From the NCBI GenBank assembly GCA_004213885.1, contig SGYL01000001.1:186001-250000 (forward strand): a stretch of DNA of 64,000 nucleotides, read 5' to 3'. Of the stretch, positions 1 to 10,401 are shown one piece after another. The stretch is from Alphaproteobacteria bacterium (GTDB lineage: Bacteria > Pseudomonadota > Alphaproteobacteria > Puniceispirillales > Marisalimonadaceae). Made by a program: the position numbers and the translations under genes. Position 1 is the stretch's first letter; each line of letters begins with the position of its first letter. The notes below the pieces were generated by a model that ran no database searches, was not told where the DNA came from, and was given only the letters and a program-made list of their open reading frames with translations.

Positions 1-3000
1 ACAGAAACTCTTCATCTTAATTTATCTTCTGGATCGGATTTAACATCATCACACGTAACATTAATAACTATTAGAGGTTTACCTAATACATTGTCGTTAA
101 ATAAAGGATCAAAGCTTGAAAATGGGGATTGGTTGCTTCTAGAAGAGGATATTCCTGTTGAAAGTGGAGATAGTGATTTAAAAATTATCGCTCAAGATTT
201 AAATTTTTCTGGCTCCTTTAGTCTGTCTGCATGGTCTGTAACCTCTGAACCTTTATCTGGGGAATCAACTGTTTCAAAACCAGTTTATTTAGTTGGAAAT
301 ATTTTACCTGTTGCTGATGACCCTAATTTATTTGTTCAAACAGACGGTGTCATTGGAGAGGAAGATGATACAGGTATCCCTGTTACAATTCGTTATGAAC
401 TTAGTGATAACAGCGAAACAGTAGATATCAAACTAGAGATTGAAAAAACTCATGTTACATCACCTACAGGTGGTGCTAATCTAAAATTCACTTATGATGG
501 TGGAGAAATTACTCTAGGTAATATGACTGATAATGATAATACTTATTCATATATATTTGATGATATATCATCTGCAAATGACCCTAAAATCACTTCTTTA
601 AAAATTGTTCCTGCCAAAGATTACTTTTCTACAGCAGAAAATCCTCTTTTATTAAAAGTATCTGCAATCGTTACTGATGGAGCAGTTGAAGGAAGTCCTG
701 TTGAAAAAACAATCAATGTTGTAATTGAAGAAAGAGCTGATCCTGTAGAAATTTCCTTTGATAGTTTTAGTGATTCACAAGTTAATACTATTAATCAAGA
801 AGACGATACCGAGGTTATATCAGCTGAGAGAAATTCATCTACATCTGACACCTTAGAAATAGATACTTATGAAAAAATTGCTAGTGATATAGGAATAGTA
901 ATTTTAAAAACAGATCAGGATGGTAATTATGACATTTTAAATAAATCTTCTGATGGATCAAATTTACTAAACACAGAAATACAAAGTATAAAATTTGAAA
1001 TTACAGGAGTAACTGAAGGCTCAAATGATTCCGCATTAATTAGTCAATTTATTTTACAGGTAGATGATAATTCTTTTGTGCCAAAGGTCGAGGCAGATAA
1101 TGGTTTAGAAACATTTACATTTAGTGTTCCATCTCTAGAAGCAGGTAAGTCAATAAAACTTATTACTCCAGAAAATTTCGATGATAATATCTCTTTTAAA
1201 ATTTATTCAGTTGTCTCAGCAAATGGTGATACTGCATTAAGTCAACCTATTAATTTAAATGTTGATATTTTTTCAGATGGTTCTCCTGCTGATGTATCTG
1301 TTTCACCTTCTACTGCAATAGAAGATGGACCGGCATTTAGATTGCCACTTACTGTTACACTTAAGGATAATAGCGAAAATATTACCTCACTAAAATTAGA
1401 TTCATCACAATTGAATGAAATTTTGTACCTTACAAGATTACAAAATTTAATCTTAGAAGAAGATGGAACATCAATTGATGGAATAATTTTTGCAAATAAT
1501 TTTATTTCTTCCCCTGAACTCACAATTCGATTTTCAAACAATTTCAAATCAAGTCTTGAAACAGTAAGTTTGGAACAGCAAATTAAAACAGAATTTGAAA
1601 ATGGAAATGATATTTCTACGAAAGTTTCAAATATAGAAAATTTACTTCAAAGCTTTGGTTTAAGTGAAAACACGCATTGGAACTTTTTTGCAAAAGGTCA
1701 ATCTCTAGATAGTGATGGGGTTGAAGAAACAAATTTTGAACAATTAAATTTTCAAGGTGGTGATTTTTTACTTTCATCTTCATCTAATAACTTAGAAAAA
1801 AATGAATTTGTTGAAAATACAATAGATAGTTCGGTTATATCTAAGGTAGGTAATATATTTACGATTGATATAGAACAACTTGCTACAGATATATCTCCAG
1901 TTGATGCGTCATCAGAGACGCTCAAGCAGGCTCAAATATGGATTTCTGGTAAATTAGGTGGAAAAGTAACTTCTGATACAACAAGTGGATTTGATGTAAA
2001 TGTGACGGTTATTACAGAAGATGCTGATAATAAAGATTCAAGTTCAACTGATCCTAATTTTGGTGCAGGATTATTTGACACTAGGGAGTTACTTGGGAAA
2101 ACAGAACAAGTCTTAAAAGTAACATTTGTAGAAACTAATGATTTACCAGTTGTTACAAATGTTGATAATGATGTGACTTATCATGAAGGTGGAGATCATG
2201 TATTGCTTCTGACGCAAGCAGGATTTTCTGATGAAGATAATACAAACTTTAATGGTGGTACTATTTCAGCAAAATTAATTTCTCCTGAGATAGGAGATAA
2301 TATTTTTGTTTTTAATAGTGCTTCTATTAGTTTATCTGGAACTGGCGAATTGTCAGATAGTCAGCCAACAGTTGGTGTTTTAGATAGTAGTAACGTAGTT
2401 ATTGGACAGCTTCAAAAATCTTTTTCTGAAGATGGAAATGATGTAATTGGGTTTAATCTCACATTAAATGAAGAAGCTGATGCTAGTGATATTGAAGCAA
2501 TTCTTCATGCTATTGGCTATTCTAATTCTGGATCAATTTTAGAAACAAGAGATGTCCCTTATGAGATTTCAATTGAAGATGGTTCTGGTCCTGATATTGA
2601 TGGTAACCCAAGTACAAAAATTTTGGGTAATATAATAACAGCTAATCCACAACCTATTGGAACATATGTTGAGGGTGATGAATTAGCTCAAAATGAAGTT
2701 GCACCAACTACTATTAATTTATTTGAAACAATTGATATAAGTGATAATGGATTTGCGCCTGATTCAATACAATTGAAAATAAATAATTTTATCTCAGGTG
2801 ATATAATTGGGACAACAAGTACACTTGTAACATCATCTTATGACGCAGATACTGGAATTCTGTCTATTACTTCAAATGTATCTAGTGAAAATAATAATGA
2901 AAAAACAGCGTCATTTCATGATGCAATAAATAAAACATTTTATTCTTCAGAAAATGATAATCCAACACAATTATATATAAATAATGATCATAGTATCATA

Positions 3001-6000
3001 TCAAATGATAGAACTATTCAGGTTGTATCAATTGATAATTCAACAACCACTACAGTCGATGAAGGACGTGTTATCGGCACTTTTAAAGTTGAATTTACCC
3101 CAAAAGATGACTTGCCTGAATTAATTGTAAATGATTTTAATCGTGTCCAGTTATCTGCTGACACAAATGATGAAGGGTTAAGTCAATTAAAAGTACAATC
3201 AACTCAGTTATTGCCAAACACTCTTTTTGATCAAGTTGAGACAGATGCTCTAGATATCACTAAATTTGGTAAAACTGGGTCGGGGTTAATTTTTGATCCT
3301 GATAGCATGATTAATGAGATAACAATTGAAATTACATCCATTGATCCACTAAGTTTAAATGCTGCAAAAAGCCAAGATAAGTTAATGTTTAAATCATCTT
3401 CTGACGCTGGATTTAAAGTTGAAGGTGTGGATGGGACGTCAGTTCTAAAAATAAATCTTTCTGATGAAATAATTGAAAGTCAAACTAACGCTGATAATCA
3501 AGCAATGGTAGAGACAGCATTAAGAAATATTTATTATGAAAATAATGAACCTTTGTCACAGGTTATAACCGGATTTAGAGATTTAAAGATTACATTTAAA
3601 GATACAGATGATGTTACCTCGGTAATGTATGATAGTGCAAATATATCTGAGCATCAAAAAGTCATTCAAGTTGGGTCAGGTGATGTTGGAAATGGTAATG
3701 TATTACCATCAATATCAGGTATTGAATCGCCAGCAAGTTTTCATGAAGGTACAGAACATATTTTCCTTGTTTCTGAAGGTCAAATCAATGACCAGAATGA
3801 TTCAATTTTTCCAGGTGGAGTTGTAAAAGTTTCACTTAATTCTCCTTTTGAGGGAGAGCAAATAAAACTTATTAGTAATGAAACAATTACAATTAAGGAC
3901 AACAAATTTGTAAATACATCTGATAACACAATAGAATATGGTCATTTTTATAATAAAATTTCTAACGAAAGTGTTTATAACTTTACATCAGAACAACTTC
4001 AAGCAATCACTAATGATGGTATATTATTAAATGAAGGGCTTTACTCTATTGTTCAAGATACTCAGAATACACATTTCTATCTTCAAGAAATTGAAACCAA
4101 TAATGGAACCTTTAATCCTGTTACAGATAGCTATCTGATAAAATTATCAAAAAATTACCAGTCACAATCAACTATAGATAGTTTCATATCTTCTGAAGGA
4201 CTGACAACTGAAGGAGATTATCATAGATTAGAAATGCTAATTAATTTTTCAACTGCAAGTTCTGAAGAAAGCTTAAATGTTGTTGGAATAAATGAAGTTC
4301 AGGCTATTTTGAGGACTATTGGTTATACTGTAAATAACATTTCAGATGAATTTAATATTGGTACAACTAATTATGACATTTCAATTCATGATGGTTTTGG
4401 AATGGATGTTTCTGGAGAACTCTTTAATCATTTTAGTGGCCAGGTTATAAGAACATCTCAGGAAAATGATATCGAATTTATAGAAGGTTCTGAATTTGCT
4501 ATAGAGGATTTTTCTTCATCTGAGGTTGGCCTATTTAATAAGATTAGTTTAATTGGAAGTGGATTTCCTGAGACAATAGAGGTAGTAATAACTGATGTAA
4601 GAAGTGGAGATATTTTAAGAACAAATTCTTCTAATGTTGAACAAAATTATAATAGTGAAAATGGCATTTTAAGTTTAACAAATCCAGAAGGCACAGATAA
4701 TTCTTCTAAATTACAATCATTTGAGGAAGCACTTAACAATATTTTTTACACAAGTAAAAATGAAAACCCTACTTTTGAACTTACTGATATTGAAAGATCA
4801 ACTGATCCAGAACGTTTAATTGAGATTAGAATTTTAAATAGTGACAAAACTAATGATATAAATGAAGCTCGAACTGTTTCAAAAATAAAAGTTAATTTAA
4901 CTTCTCAAAATGATGATCCTGTAATTGTAGTTAATGATTTTAATCGTGTTCAGTTGTTACCAGTTACTGAAGAAGATGGGTCAACACAATTAAAGGCACA
5001 GTCAACATTTTTGTTACCAGTTTCTCTTGATGATCAGCCTGAAATAGATGCTTTAGGGGCTTCACTATATGGCGAGAGTTCATCTGGATTGATTTTTGAT
5101 CCTGATAGTATGATAAGCCAAATAACAATTGAGATAACATCGCCTGACCTATCAACATTAGATGTTGCTAGAAATCAAGATAAATTAATATTTGACCCAT
5201 CTCATGAAAATGGTTTTGTTCTTGAGGGTGAAGAGGGTACTTCAATACTATCATTAACCCTATCGCAGGATATTATTGAAAATCAAACGAATGCTGATAA
5301 TCAAGCAATGGTAGAAGAAGCATTAAGAAGTATTAAATATGAAAATGATCAACCTTTGTCTGAGATAATTAGTGGATTTAGAGATGTTAAAATTACATTT
5401 AAAGATAGCAATGATGTTGTGACAGTACCTTATGATTGTAGTGCCCAGCCTGAACTTGCAAAAGTTTTAATAGGAAAAGCTTTTGAACCAGGAGATACAC
5501 ATAATAGCTTAAATATTCCTATATCAGAAAATCAGATAAATTCCGATCAAATGATGGCTAACATCCAATTTAAAATTATTACAGAATCTGGAGTTGAAGA
5601 TAGAAAAGATGAATTATTTATAATTGATGAAAATGATAATATCATTGACACTATCAATTACGTAGGTACATCATCGGATGGTTTTGCTCAATATGAGTGG
5701 AAACCAAATGTTTCACTAACAAATAACGATATAATAGGAATATTAAAAAACAAGATTGCTTTTGGCGGTGAATTTTTTACCCAATCAGGATTGAGAACAA
5801 TTCAAGTTGAAATTTTTGATCAAAACGGAGTATCAATTGGTCCTGCAGGTTTGAAAACTGCAATTTTTGTTCAACCCCATGACAGAAATTCTGTTTCAGG
5901 AACTGAAAGTGGAGATGTTGTTGACAGACTTGATATTGCTGATGATTCCAATGAAAGAGATGTTGTAGATTACAGTAAGTTTAATCAAAACTTTCCTCTC

Positions 6001-8544
6001 ACTATTAATTTAGAGACTGGCACGACCTCTTATCAATTGAGTGATGGATCAACGAATCAGGTTCAAGTTCAAGGATTTGATAATGTTGTTGGGTCAGATG
6101 CAGACGATATATTTATAGCTTCATCAACAGGGGGTGCAAATCATTTTGCAGGAGGAATAGGTGATGACCAATATAGTGGAAGTGCAAAAGATTTTATAAA
6201 TTACAGCCTTGAGGATGCTTATAGTGAGAGTGATAGTGTAAAATCTGGAATTAATGCTGATTTGACCACGGGTATAATAATTGACACTTATGGCGACACT
6301 GACAACATTGATGCTTCAAATCCAGTAACAAATATTGTTGGATCAAAACACAATGATATTATCATTGATTCAGATGCAGATAATATTATTTTGGGTGGAT
6401 ATGGTGAAGACAGAATAATTTCTTCTGGAGGAAATGATTCTTTAAAAGGTGGTCTTGGAGATGATTTGATTGAAGTTGGTGCAGGCGATGATGTCATTTA
6501 TGGGGATGATGAAATATCTTCTGGTGGTAAAGATACTTTTATTTTCAAAGGTCAATTTGGCAATGACATTATTAGAGATTTTGAAGTTAATAATGATAAA
6601 GTAATTTTAGAAGTTAATGAAAATGATAGTATTACTTTAGAAGGCATTGATACAAATTCTGTCAAAATTAAGAAAACAAATACTCAAGATAATTTTTTAA
6701 CACTTAATTCAACTGCAGGTATCATAACTGCGTCAACTTTAGCTTTGGCAACTTCTGAAGTTATGGGACTAACTACCTTAACCAGTGTCAATGCCAATTT
6801 AGATGGTAATGATGATATAATTGATTTTTCAAGAATAACTGACACATCGCTTACATTCGATTTAGATAATCAAACATTTACAAATGCAGCAAATGAACAA
6901 TTTGTGTTTGATGGCTATGAAAATATAATTGGTGGAAGTAATGCTGATATTATTTTTCATTCAGAAAACGATGTGTCTGGTTCAAGTTATGGCCTTGTTG
7001 GTGGTCAAGGGACAGATTATATCTTAGCCTTAAACTCAGACGTAATTCGTTATGACCTTGAAGAAAAATATCGAACCTCATCAGAAAATGTATATGGTGT
7101 TCAAGTAAATTTATCAAATGTATTAAATCAACCATCAAAAGACACTTATGGTAATGATGATTATTTAATCGCTGATAATGTTTATGGAACATCTTTATCT
7201 GATTTAATTACTGGAAATGAAAATAATAATATTATTCATGGTTATGGCGGGAATGATAATCTATCTGGTCTTGGTGGAGATGATGTCATTGTTGGAGGAT
7301 TAGGTTCAGATTTTATAGATGGTGGAACTGGAAATGATGTCCTTACTGGTGATGATGGTTATATTCAAAATACAGATTTTTTTCTTTTTAAAGGATTAGC
7401 TACAGATATTTCAAGTTTTGGTAACGACATAGTTACTGATTTTGAAGCTGGAATTGATTATGCAAGGATATATTTAAGCAATGATGACGAATTAGTTAAT
7501 GATACTTCGTACACTTCTGGAACAAAGATTTCTACAGGTTCAAGTACAATTGAGTTTGAGTGGTCCAGATATGAACAATTTGATAGATATGAGGAGTTAA
7601 TGGTGTCTATACAAGAGGTCAGATTGTTAGAAGGTTCATTAGAAAACTTAAGCGGCACAAAAGCTGCTCAAGGTGTTGATGATGTTGTTCAGTTGTCAAA
7701 ACTTGGAACAGAAAATCAAGATGGTTATATTATTGATGTAGGTTTCCAACAAATGATTTCATTAAGTAATGATAGTGAATCATATCAATTATTTGGTATG
7801 GAAAATTATGATAATTTTATTGGGAGTACTGGTAATGACATTATTATTGGTGCAGGAAATGATAGTTCTGGATTAGCTGGTGGCCAAGGTGATGATGTTA
7901 TTTATGGAAGTTCTCTAGATTATCTTGCATATGATTTGGAAGAAGAATTAATCAATGAAGAAGTAATTGGTGCTCAACTCAATAAAATTAATAATCATGT
8001 TAAAGTAAATCTTGGTGATGGAGACGTTCAACTTGGTGATATTTTAATTGATGCTAGAACAGCAGACGATATTTGGGGATCAAAAGATACTATTGTTGGT
8101 GTTGAAAACGTAACAACTACTTCAGGTGACGACATTGTTTTTGGTTCAGAAAATTCTAATACTATTATGACAAGTGATGGTGCTGATTATGTTGATGGTG
8201 GCGGTGGAGATGACATAATTTATGGTGGTGCAGGAGATGATACTTTAGATGGTGGTGACGGACAAGATACATTTGTTTTCCTTGCATCAGATTATAAATA
8301 TGGAGTTAATGCTCAAGATACAATTTTAAATTTCAATAAAGATGAGGACTCCTTAAGTTTTGATGATTTAGGAATGGGTGAAGTCTCTATATCATATTTT
8401 GAAGATGATCAAAGTTTAGCAGATACAGTAATATCATTTAATAACAATCCTGATTGGGGTTCAATTGTACTTGTTGATGTTGGCAAATTAAATGAAAACG
8501 AAATCAATATAAACACTGACGCTGTTGTGGGTGGAATTGGTTAA
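1..8544 (+). CDS. Giant RTX adhesin-like protein, type I secretion substrate (5' end outside window)
   Basis: The reading frame is open from base 1, so the N-terminus lies outside; more than 2,840 residues are visible. The first ~700 visible residues are Asp/Thr-rich beta-sandwich-like segments of the cadherin/VCBS style. Next come two copies of a ~550-residue unit (bases 2136-5478), each with a V-NDFNRVQL stretch and a GLIFDPDSMI motif. The last ~870 residues hold three related ~250-residue modules, each ending in GGxGxDxxx nonapeptides that bind calcium in RTX proteins. The extreme C-terminus is short, acidic and hydrophobic, as expected of a type I secretion signal. The export genes follow 36 bp downstream. 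I infer a secreted or surface-held adhesin. A retention module or enzymatic domain could sit in the missing N-terminus. Confidence 0.85.
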   Translation, partial: TETLHLNLSSGSDLTSSHVTLITIRGLPNTLSLNKGSKLENGDWLLLEEDIPVESGDSDLKIIAQDLNFSGSFSLSAWSVTSEPLSGESTVSKPVYLVGNILPVADDPNLFVQTDGVIGEEDDTGIPVTIRYELSDNSETVDIKLEIEKTHVTSPTGGANLKFTYDGGEITLGNMTDNDNTYSYIFDDISSANDPKITSLKIVPAKDYFSTAENPLLLKVSAIVTDGAVEGSPVEKTINVVIEERADPVEISFDSFSDSQVNTINQEDDTEVISAERNSSTSDTLEIDTYEKIASDIGIVILKTDQDGNYDILNKSSDGSNLLNTEIQSIKFEITGVTEGSNDSALISQFILQVDDNSFVPKVEADNGLETFTFSVPSLEAGKSIKLITPENFDDNISFKIYSVVSANGDTALSQPINLNVDIFSDGSPADVSVSPSTAIEDGPAFRLPLTVTLKDNSENITSLKLDSSQLNEILYLTRLQNLILEEDGTSIDGIIFANNFISSPELTIRFSNNFKSSLETVSLEQQIKTEFENGNDISTKVSNIENLLQSFGLSENTHWNFFAKGQSLDSDGVEETNFEQLNFQGGDFLLSSSSNNLEKNEFVENTIDSSVISKVGNIFTIDIEQLATDISPVDASSETLKQAQIWISGKLGGKVTSDTTSGFDVNVTVITEDADNKDSSSTDPNFGAGLFDTRELLGKTEQVLKVTFVETNDLPVVTNVDNDVTYHEGGDHVLLLTQAGFSDEDNTNFNGGTISAKLISPEIGDNIFVFNSASISLSGTGELSDSQPTVGVLDSSNVVIGQLQKSFSEDGNDVIGFNLTLNEEADASDIEAILHAIGYSNSGSILETRDVPYEISIEDGSGPDIDGNPSTKILGNIITANPQPIGTYVEGDELAQNEVAPTTINLFETIDISDNGFAPDSIQLKINNFISGDIIGTTSTLVTSSYDADTGILSITSNVSSENNNEKTASFHDAINKTFYSSENDNPTQLYINNDHSIISNDRTIQVVSIDNSTTTTVDEGRVIGTFKVEFTPKDDLPELIVNDFNRVQLSADTNDEGLSQLKVQSTQLLPNTLFDQVETDALDITKFGKTGSGLIFDPDSMINEITIEITSIDPLSLNAAKSQDKLMFKSSSDAGFKVEGVDGTSVLKINLSDEIIESQTNADNQAMVETALRNIYYENNEPLSQVITGFRDLKITFKDTDDVTSVMYDSANISEHQKVIQVGSGDVGNGNVLPSISGIESPASFHEGTEHIFLVSEGQINDQNDSIFPGGVVKVSLNSPFEGEQIKLISNETITIKDNKFVNTSDNTIEYGHFYNKISNESVYNFTSEQLQAITNDGILLNEGLYSIVQDTQNTHFYLQEIETNNGTFNPVTDSYLIKLSKNYQSQSTIDSFISSEGLTTEGDYHRLEMLINFSTASSEESLNVVGINEVQAILRTIGYTVNNISDEFNIGTTNYDISIHDGFGMDVSGELFNHFSGQVIRTSQENDIEFIEGSEFAIEDFSSSEVGLFNKISLIGSGFPETIEVVITDVRSGDILRTNSSNVEQNYNSENGILSLTNPEGTDNSSKLQSFEEALNNIFYTSKNENPTFELTDIERSTDPERLIEIRILNSDKTNDINEARTVSKIKVNLTSQNDDPVIVVNDFNRVQLLPVTEEDGSTQLKAQSTFLLPVSLDDQPEIDALGASLYGESSSGLIFDPDSMISQITIEITSPDLSTLDVARNQDKLIFDPSHENGFVLEGEEGTSILSLTLSQDIIENQTNADNQAMVEEALRSIKYENDQPLSEIISGFRDVKITFKDSNDVVTVPYDCSAQPELAKVLIGKAFEPGDTHNSLNIPISENQINSDQMMANIQFKIITESGVEDRKDELFIIDENDNIIDTINYVGTSSDGFAQYEWKPNVSLTNNDIIGILKNKIAFGGEFFTQSGLRTIQVEIFDQNGVSIGPAGLKTAIFVQPHDRNSVSGTESGDVVDRLDIADDSNERDVVDYSKFNQNFPLTINLETGTTSYQLSDGSTNQVQVQGFDNVVGSDADDIFIASSTGGANHFAGGIGDDQYSGSAKDFINYSLEDAYSESDSVKSGINADLTTGIIIDTYGDTDNIDASNPVTNIVGSKHNDIIIDSDADNIILGGYGEDRIISSGGNDSLKGGLGDDLIEVGAGDDVIYGDDEISSGGKDTFIFKGQFGNDIIRDFEVNNDKVILEVNENDSITLEGIDTNSVKIKKTNTQDNFLTLNSTAGIITASTLALATSEVMGLTTLTSVNANLDGNDDIIDFSRITDTSLTFDLDNQTFTNAANEQFVFDGYENIIGGSNADIIFHSENDVSGSSYGLVGGQGTDYILALNSDVIRYDLEEKYRTSSENVYGVQVNLSNVLNQPSKDTYGNDDYLIADNVYGTSLSDLITGNENNNIIHGYGGNDNLSGLGGDDVIVGGLGSDFIDGGTGNDVLTGDDGYIQNTDFFLFKGLATDISSFGNDIVTDFEAGIDYARIYLSNDDELVNDTSYTSGTKISTGSSTIEFEWSRYEQFDRYEELMVSIQEVRLLEGSLENLSGTKAAQGVDDVVQLSKLGTENQDGYIIDVGFQQMISLSNDSESYQLFGMENYDNFIGSTGNDIIIGAGNDSSGLAGGQGDDVIYGSSLDYLAYDLEEELINEEVIGAQLNKINNHVKVNLGDGDVQLGDILIDARTADDIWGSKDTIVGVENVTTTSGDDIVFGSENSNTIMTSDGADYVDGGGGDDIIYGGAGDDTLDGGDGQDTFVFLASDYKYGVNAQDTILNFNKDEDSLSFDDLGMGEVSISYFEDDQSLADTVISFNNNPDWGSIVLVDVGKLNENEININTDAVVGGIG
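2136..5478 (+). repeat. Tandem duplication of a ~550-residue unit inside the giant RTX gene
   Basis: Unit A (about 2136-3690) and unit B (about 3694-5478) share the same order of motifs: a YHEGG/FHEGT opening, an 'AI..TIGY' segment, a 'YEISIEDG/YDISIHDG' segment, an 'F..A.N..FY.S.NENPT' segment, then VNDFNRVQL, GLIFDPDSMI, QTNADNQAMVE and SGFRD-KITFKD. The second half is the most alike. Divergence in the first half, with extra sequence in unit B, argues for an old duplication. Confidence 0.85.
6331..6513 (+). repeat. RTX nonapeptide array 1
   Basis: Successive GGYGEDRII, GGNDSLKGG, GLGDDLIEV and GAGDDVIYG nonapeptides are read in frame. They belong to the first C-terminal module, which starts near base 5953 with a DVVDYSKF segment. 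RTX repeats of this form fold into calcium-bound parallel beta-rolls. Confidence 0.85.
7177..7356 (+). repeat. RTX nonapeptide array 2
   Basis: Repeats GYGGNDNLS, GLGGDDVIV, GGLGSDFID and GGTGNDVLT are read in frame. They form the second module, which opens near 6810 with DDIIDFSRI and has its own upstream GGQGTDYIL copy. The module order mirrors that of array 1. Confidence 0.85.
8122..8280 (+). repeat. RTX nonapeptide array 3
   Basis: Repeats SDGADYVDG, GGGDDIIYG, GAGDDTLDG and GDGQDTFVF are read in frame. They form the third module, opening near 7675 with DDVVQLSKL. It is the closest array to the C-terminal secretion signal. Confidence 0.85.
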
Positions 8545-8580
8545 TATTGTAAAAACATATTAAGATACTATAATTACCAA

Positions 8581-10401
8581 ATGCTAAAGTACATTTTCCT
8601 TTTTTTTATTTTTTCGAGTCAAAGTTTTGCACAAGTAAATTGGTCATTCGAAACAGAGAAAAACAAGTCACCTTTATTAGGGTTAGATCAAAAAGGTTCA
8701 ACAAATGTAACTGTAAAAAAAAATGATGGTAAACTTAAACTTTTGATACCTTCAATTAAAATAGATAATTCATCTAAATCAAAAGTAACTATAGATGGTT
8801 CATCAGTACAAAACAAATCTCAGAAAAAGATTGAAAATAAAAATAACATTGTCAACCACAACCCTAAAAATAATGAATTTATTGATAAGAAAATGGTCGA
8901 AAGTAAAGTTGAGGGGGGTAAACAAAACATACCCCCAATTAGTTTAGATAATTCATCTAAATCAAAAGTAACTGTAGAAGATTTGTCAGACCAAAAAAAA
9001 TCTAAGAAACAGATAGAAAATAACAATAAAATTGTTGAACAAAATCTTAAAAAAATTGATGCTATGGATAAAAAAATAGCAGAAGGTAAAAATAAAAGTG
9101 GCAAATCAAATTTAACTAAAAATGAAAATATAAGTAAAGCTGATATTGTTGATACGAGTTTTAAGAAAAAAGCTCTTAACTTCAAGAATTTAATGAGGGA
9201 AACGCTCTCTGCTCAGGATGCAGTTTTTGAGGCAGTTAAAAATATAATTAGTGAACAGAAAACAAGAAAAGTTGTTGAAGGTGATTATCTTCCATACGTA
9301 GATACTGAAATTGAAGGTGAGTATCACATATTTGATAATTTTAGAGAAGTGCCACCTTTAGATGAATTTGACTTTAATCTGGAAAGTAATTGGAAAGTTT
9401 TCGATTTTGGTCGAAAGAGTATGAAATACAATTCTGCTGATTTATCAATTAATTTAGCAAGGAATAACCTAGATATTGTTCACAATAGTGAATTAGCAAG
9501 ATTATTGAAAATTTATCTGGATAATGCACATCAAATTAGAAAACTTAAACTTATTGATGAATACGAAAAAATACTTCTTATTTTAGAAAAAGATATAGAA
9601 AATCGTATAAAAGGAGGCGTTGGTACAATATTAGAGAAAAATCAATTTGATCAAACGTTAACAACGTTATCGTTAAGGAAAATGGATGCTAATAAATTAT
9701 ATCAATCTGCAAAAACGGACTATCAATTATATTTTACATACAGATTTAATGATAAATTATTACCTGAAATAGACGTCTTTAGAAAACAGATGGAAACTAT
9801 ACTTAAAAAGGTTTTTGAGATTAAACACTTAACTCCAGATGAAAAAAAACTGAAATTAGAAATCAGGAAAGCTTTTCTAGAGAAAAAAATTTATGAGTCT
9901 GAATATTATCCAGATATAACTGTTGGTTTAAAGTTAAAGAAATATGATCTTTATGATAATGACCCTGATTTTGAAATTTTAGGACTTTTGACAAGTAAAA
10001 TGAATTTATTTGATGGATTTAAAAGACATTACTCTGCTGAAAGTAAATTTGAAGAAATATCAGGTTTAAATGCTAAGCTTAGACTTACAACATTACAAAA
10101 AGAACAAAGAATTATGAGATATGAAATTGAGTATGATAATCTGACTAATGAAACAAAAACAGAGAATGAAAAAAAACTTAAAATTCAAAAAGATTTCAAC
10201 ATAGCAAAAGATATGACTGATTTAAAAATTTTAACTTTTGGAGAAAGAATAAAATTTGCCACTGACATACTAACATCTGAGCTTAAAATTTTAGAGAATT
10301 ATTTTCAGAAATATGAGATACTAGTTGATATTATGAAGTTAAAAGGTGGCTTTACTGACATGTTTGATTTAAAAACATTAAGAACGAAGAGTAGCTTGTA
10401 A
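8581..10401 (+). CDS. TolC-family outer-membrane channel of the type I secretion system, with Lys-rich N-terminal extension
   Basis: A signal peptide (residues 1-17, cleavage after SFA) starts the protein. Residues ~20-190 are a Lys/Asn/Ser-rich low-complexity extension containing a two-copy 61-residue repeat. From ~195 on, the protein shows the long amphipathic helices of an outer-membrane efflux protein, with a typical LNxEQNxFDQTLT-like helix near residue 355 and a YYPDI strand near 440. TolC would provide the outer-membrane duct for the giant RTX protein encoded just upstream. At 606 aa it is ~150 longer than usual family members because of the extension. Its stop overlaps the first base of the ABC gene, so the two are translationally coupled. 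Confidence 0.85.
   Translation: MLKYIFLFFIFSSQSFAQVNWSFETEKNKSPLLGLDQKGSTNVTVKKNDGKLKLLIPSIKIDNSSKSKVTIDGSSVQNKSQKKIENKNNIVNHNPKNNEFIDKKMVESKVEGGKQNIPPISLDNSSKSKVTVEDLSDQKKSKKQIENNNKIVEQNLKKIDAMDKKIAEGKNKSGKSNLTKNENISKADIVDTSFKKKALNFKNLMRETLSAQDAVFEAVKNIISEQKTRKVVEGDYLPYVDTEIEGEYHIFDNFREVPPLDEFDFNLESNWKVFDFGRKSMKYNSADLSINLARNNLDIVHNSELARLLKIYLDNAHQIRKLKLIDEYEKILLILEKDIENRIKGGVGTILEKNQFDQTLTTLSLRKMDANKLYQSAKTDYQLYFTYRFNDKLLPEIDVFRKQMETILKKVFEIKHLTPDEKKLKLEIRKAFLEKKIYESEYYPDITVGLKLKKYDLYDNDPDFEILGLLTSKMNLFDGFKRHYSAESKFEEISGLNAKLRLTTLQKEQRIMRYEIEYDNLTNETKTENEKKLKIQKDFNIAKDMTDLKILTFGERIKFATDILTSELKILENYFQKYEILVDIMKLKGGFTDMFDLKTLRTKSSL
8764..9129 (+). repeat. Two-copy 183-bp in-frame duplication in the TolC-like gene
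   Basis: A 27-bp segment at 8764-8790 recurs exactly at 8947-8973, 183 bp (61 codons) later. The following protein text is alike in both copies (DNSSKSKVT, then Q-K-S-K-IEN, then I-V-N/Q-N-K). It is a recent in-frame duplication within the Lys-rich extension. Confidence 0.8.

Noticed and set aside
1242-7658. Several long open frames on the minus strand and a shifted plus frame inside the giant RTX gene
   Set aside because: They lie wholly within a clear coding frame, have no ribosome sites, and translate to compositionally odd text mirroring the Asp/Ser-rich sense strand.
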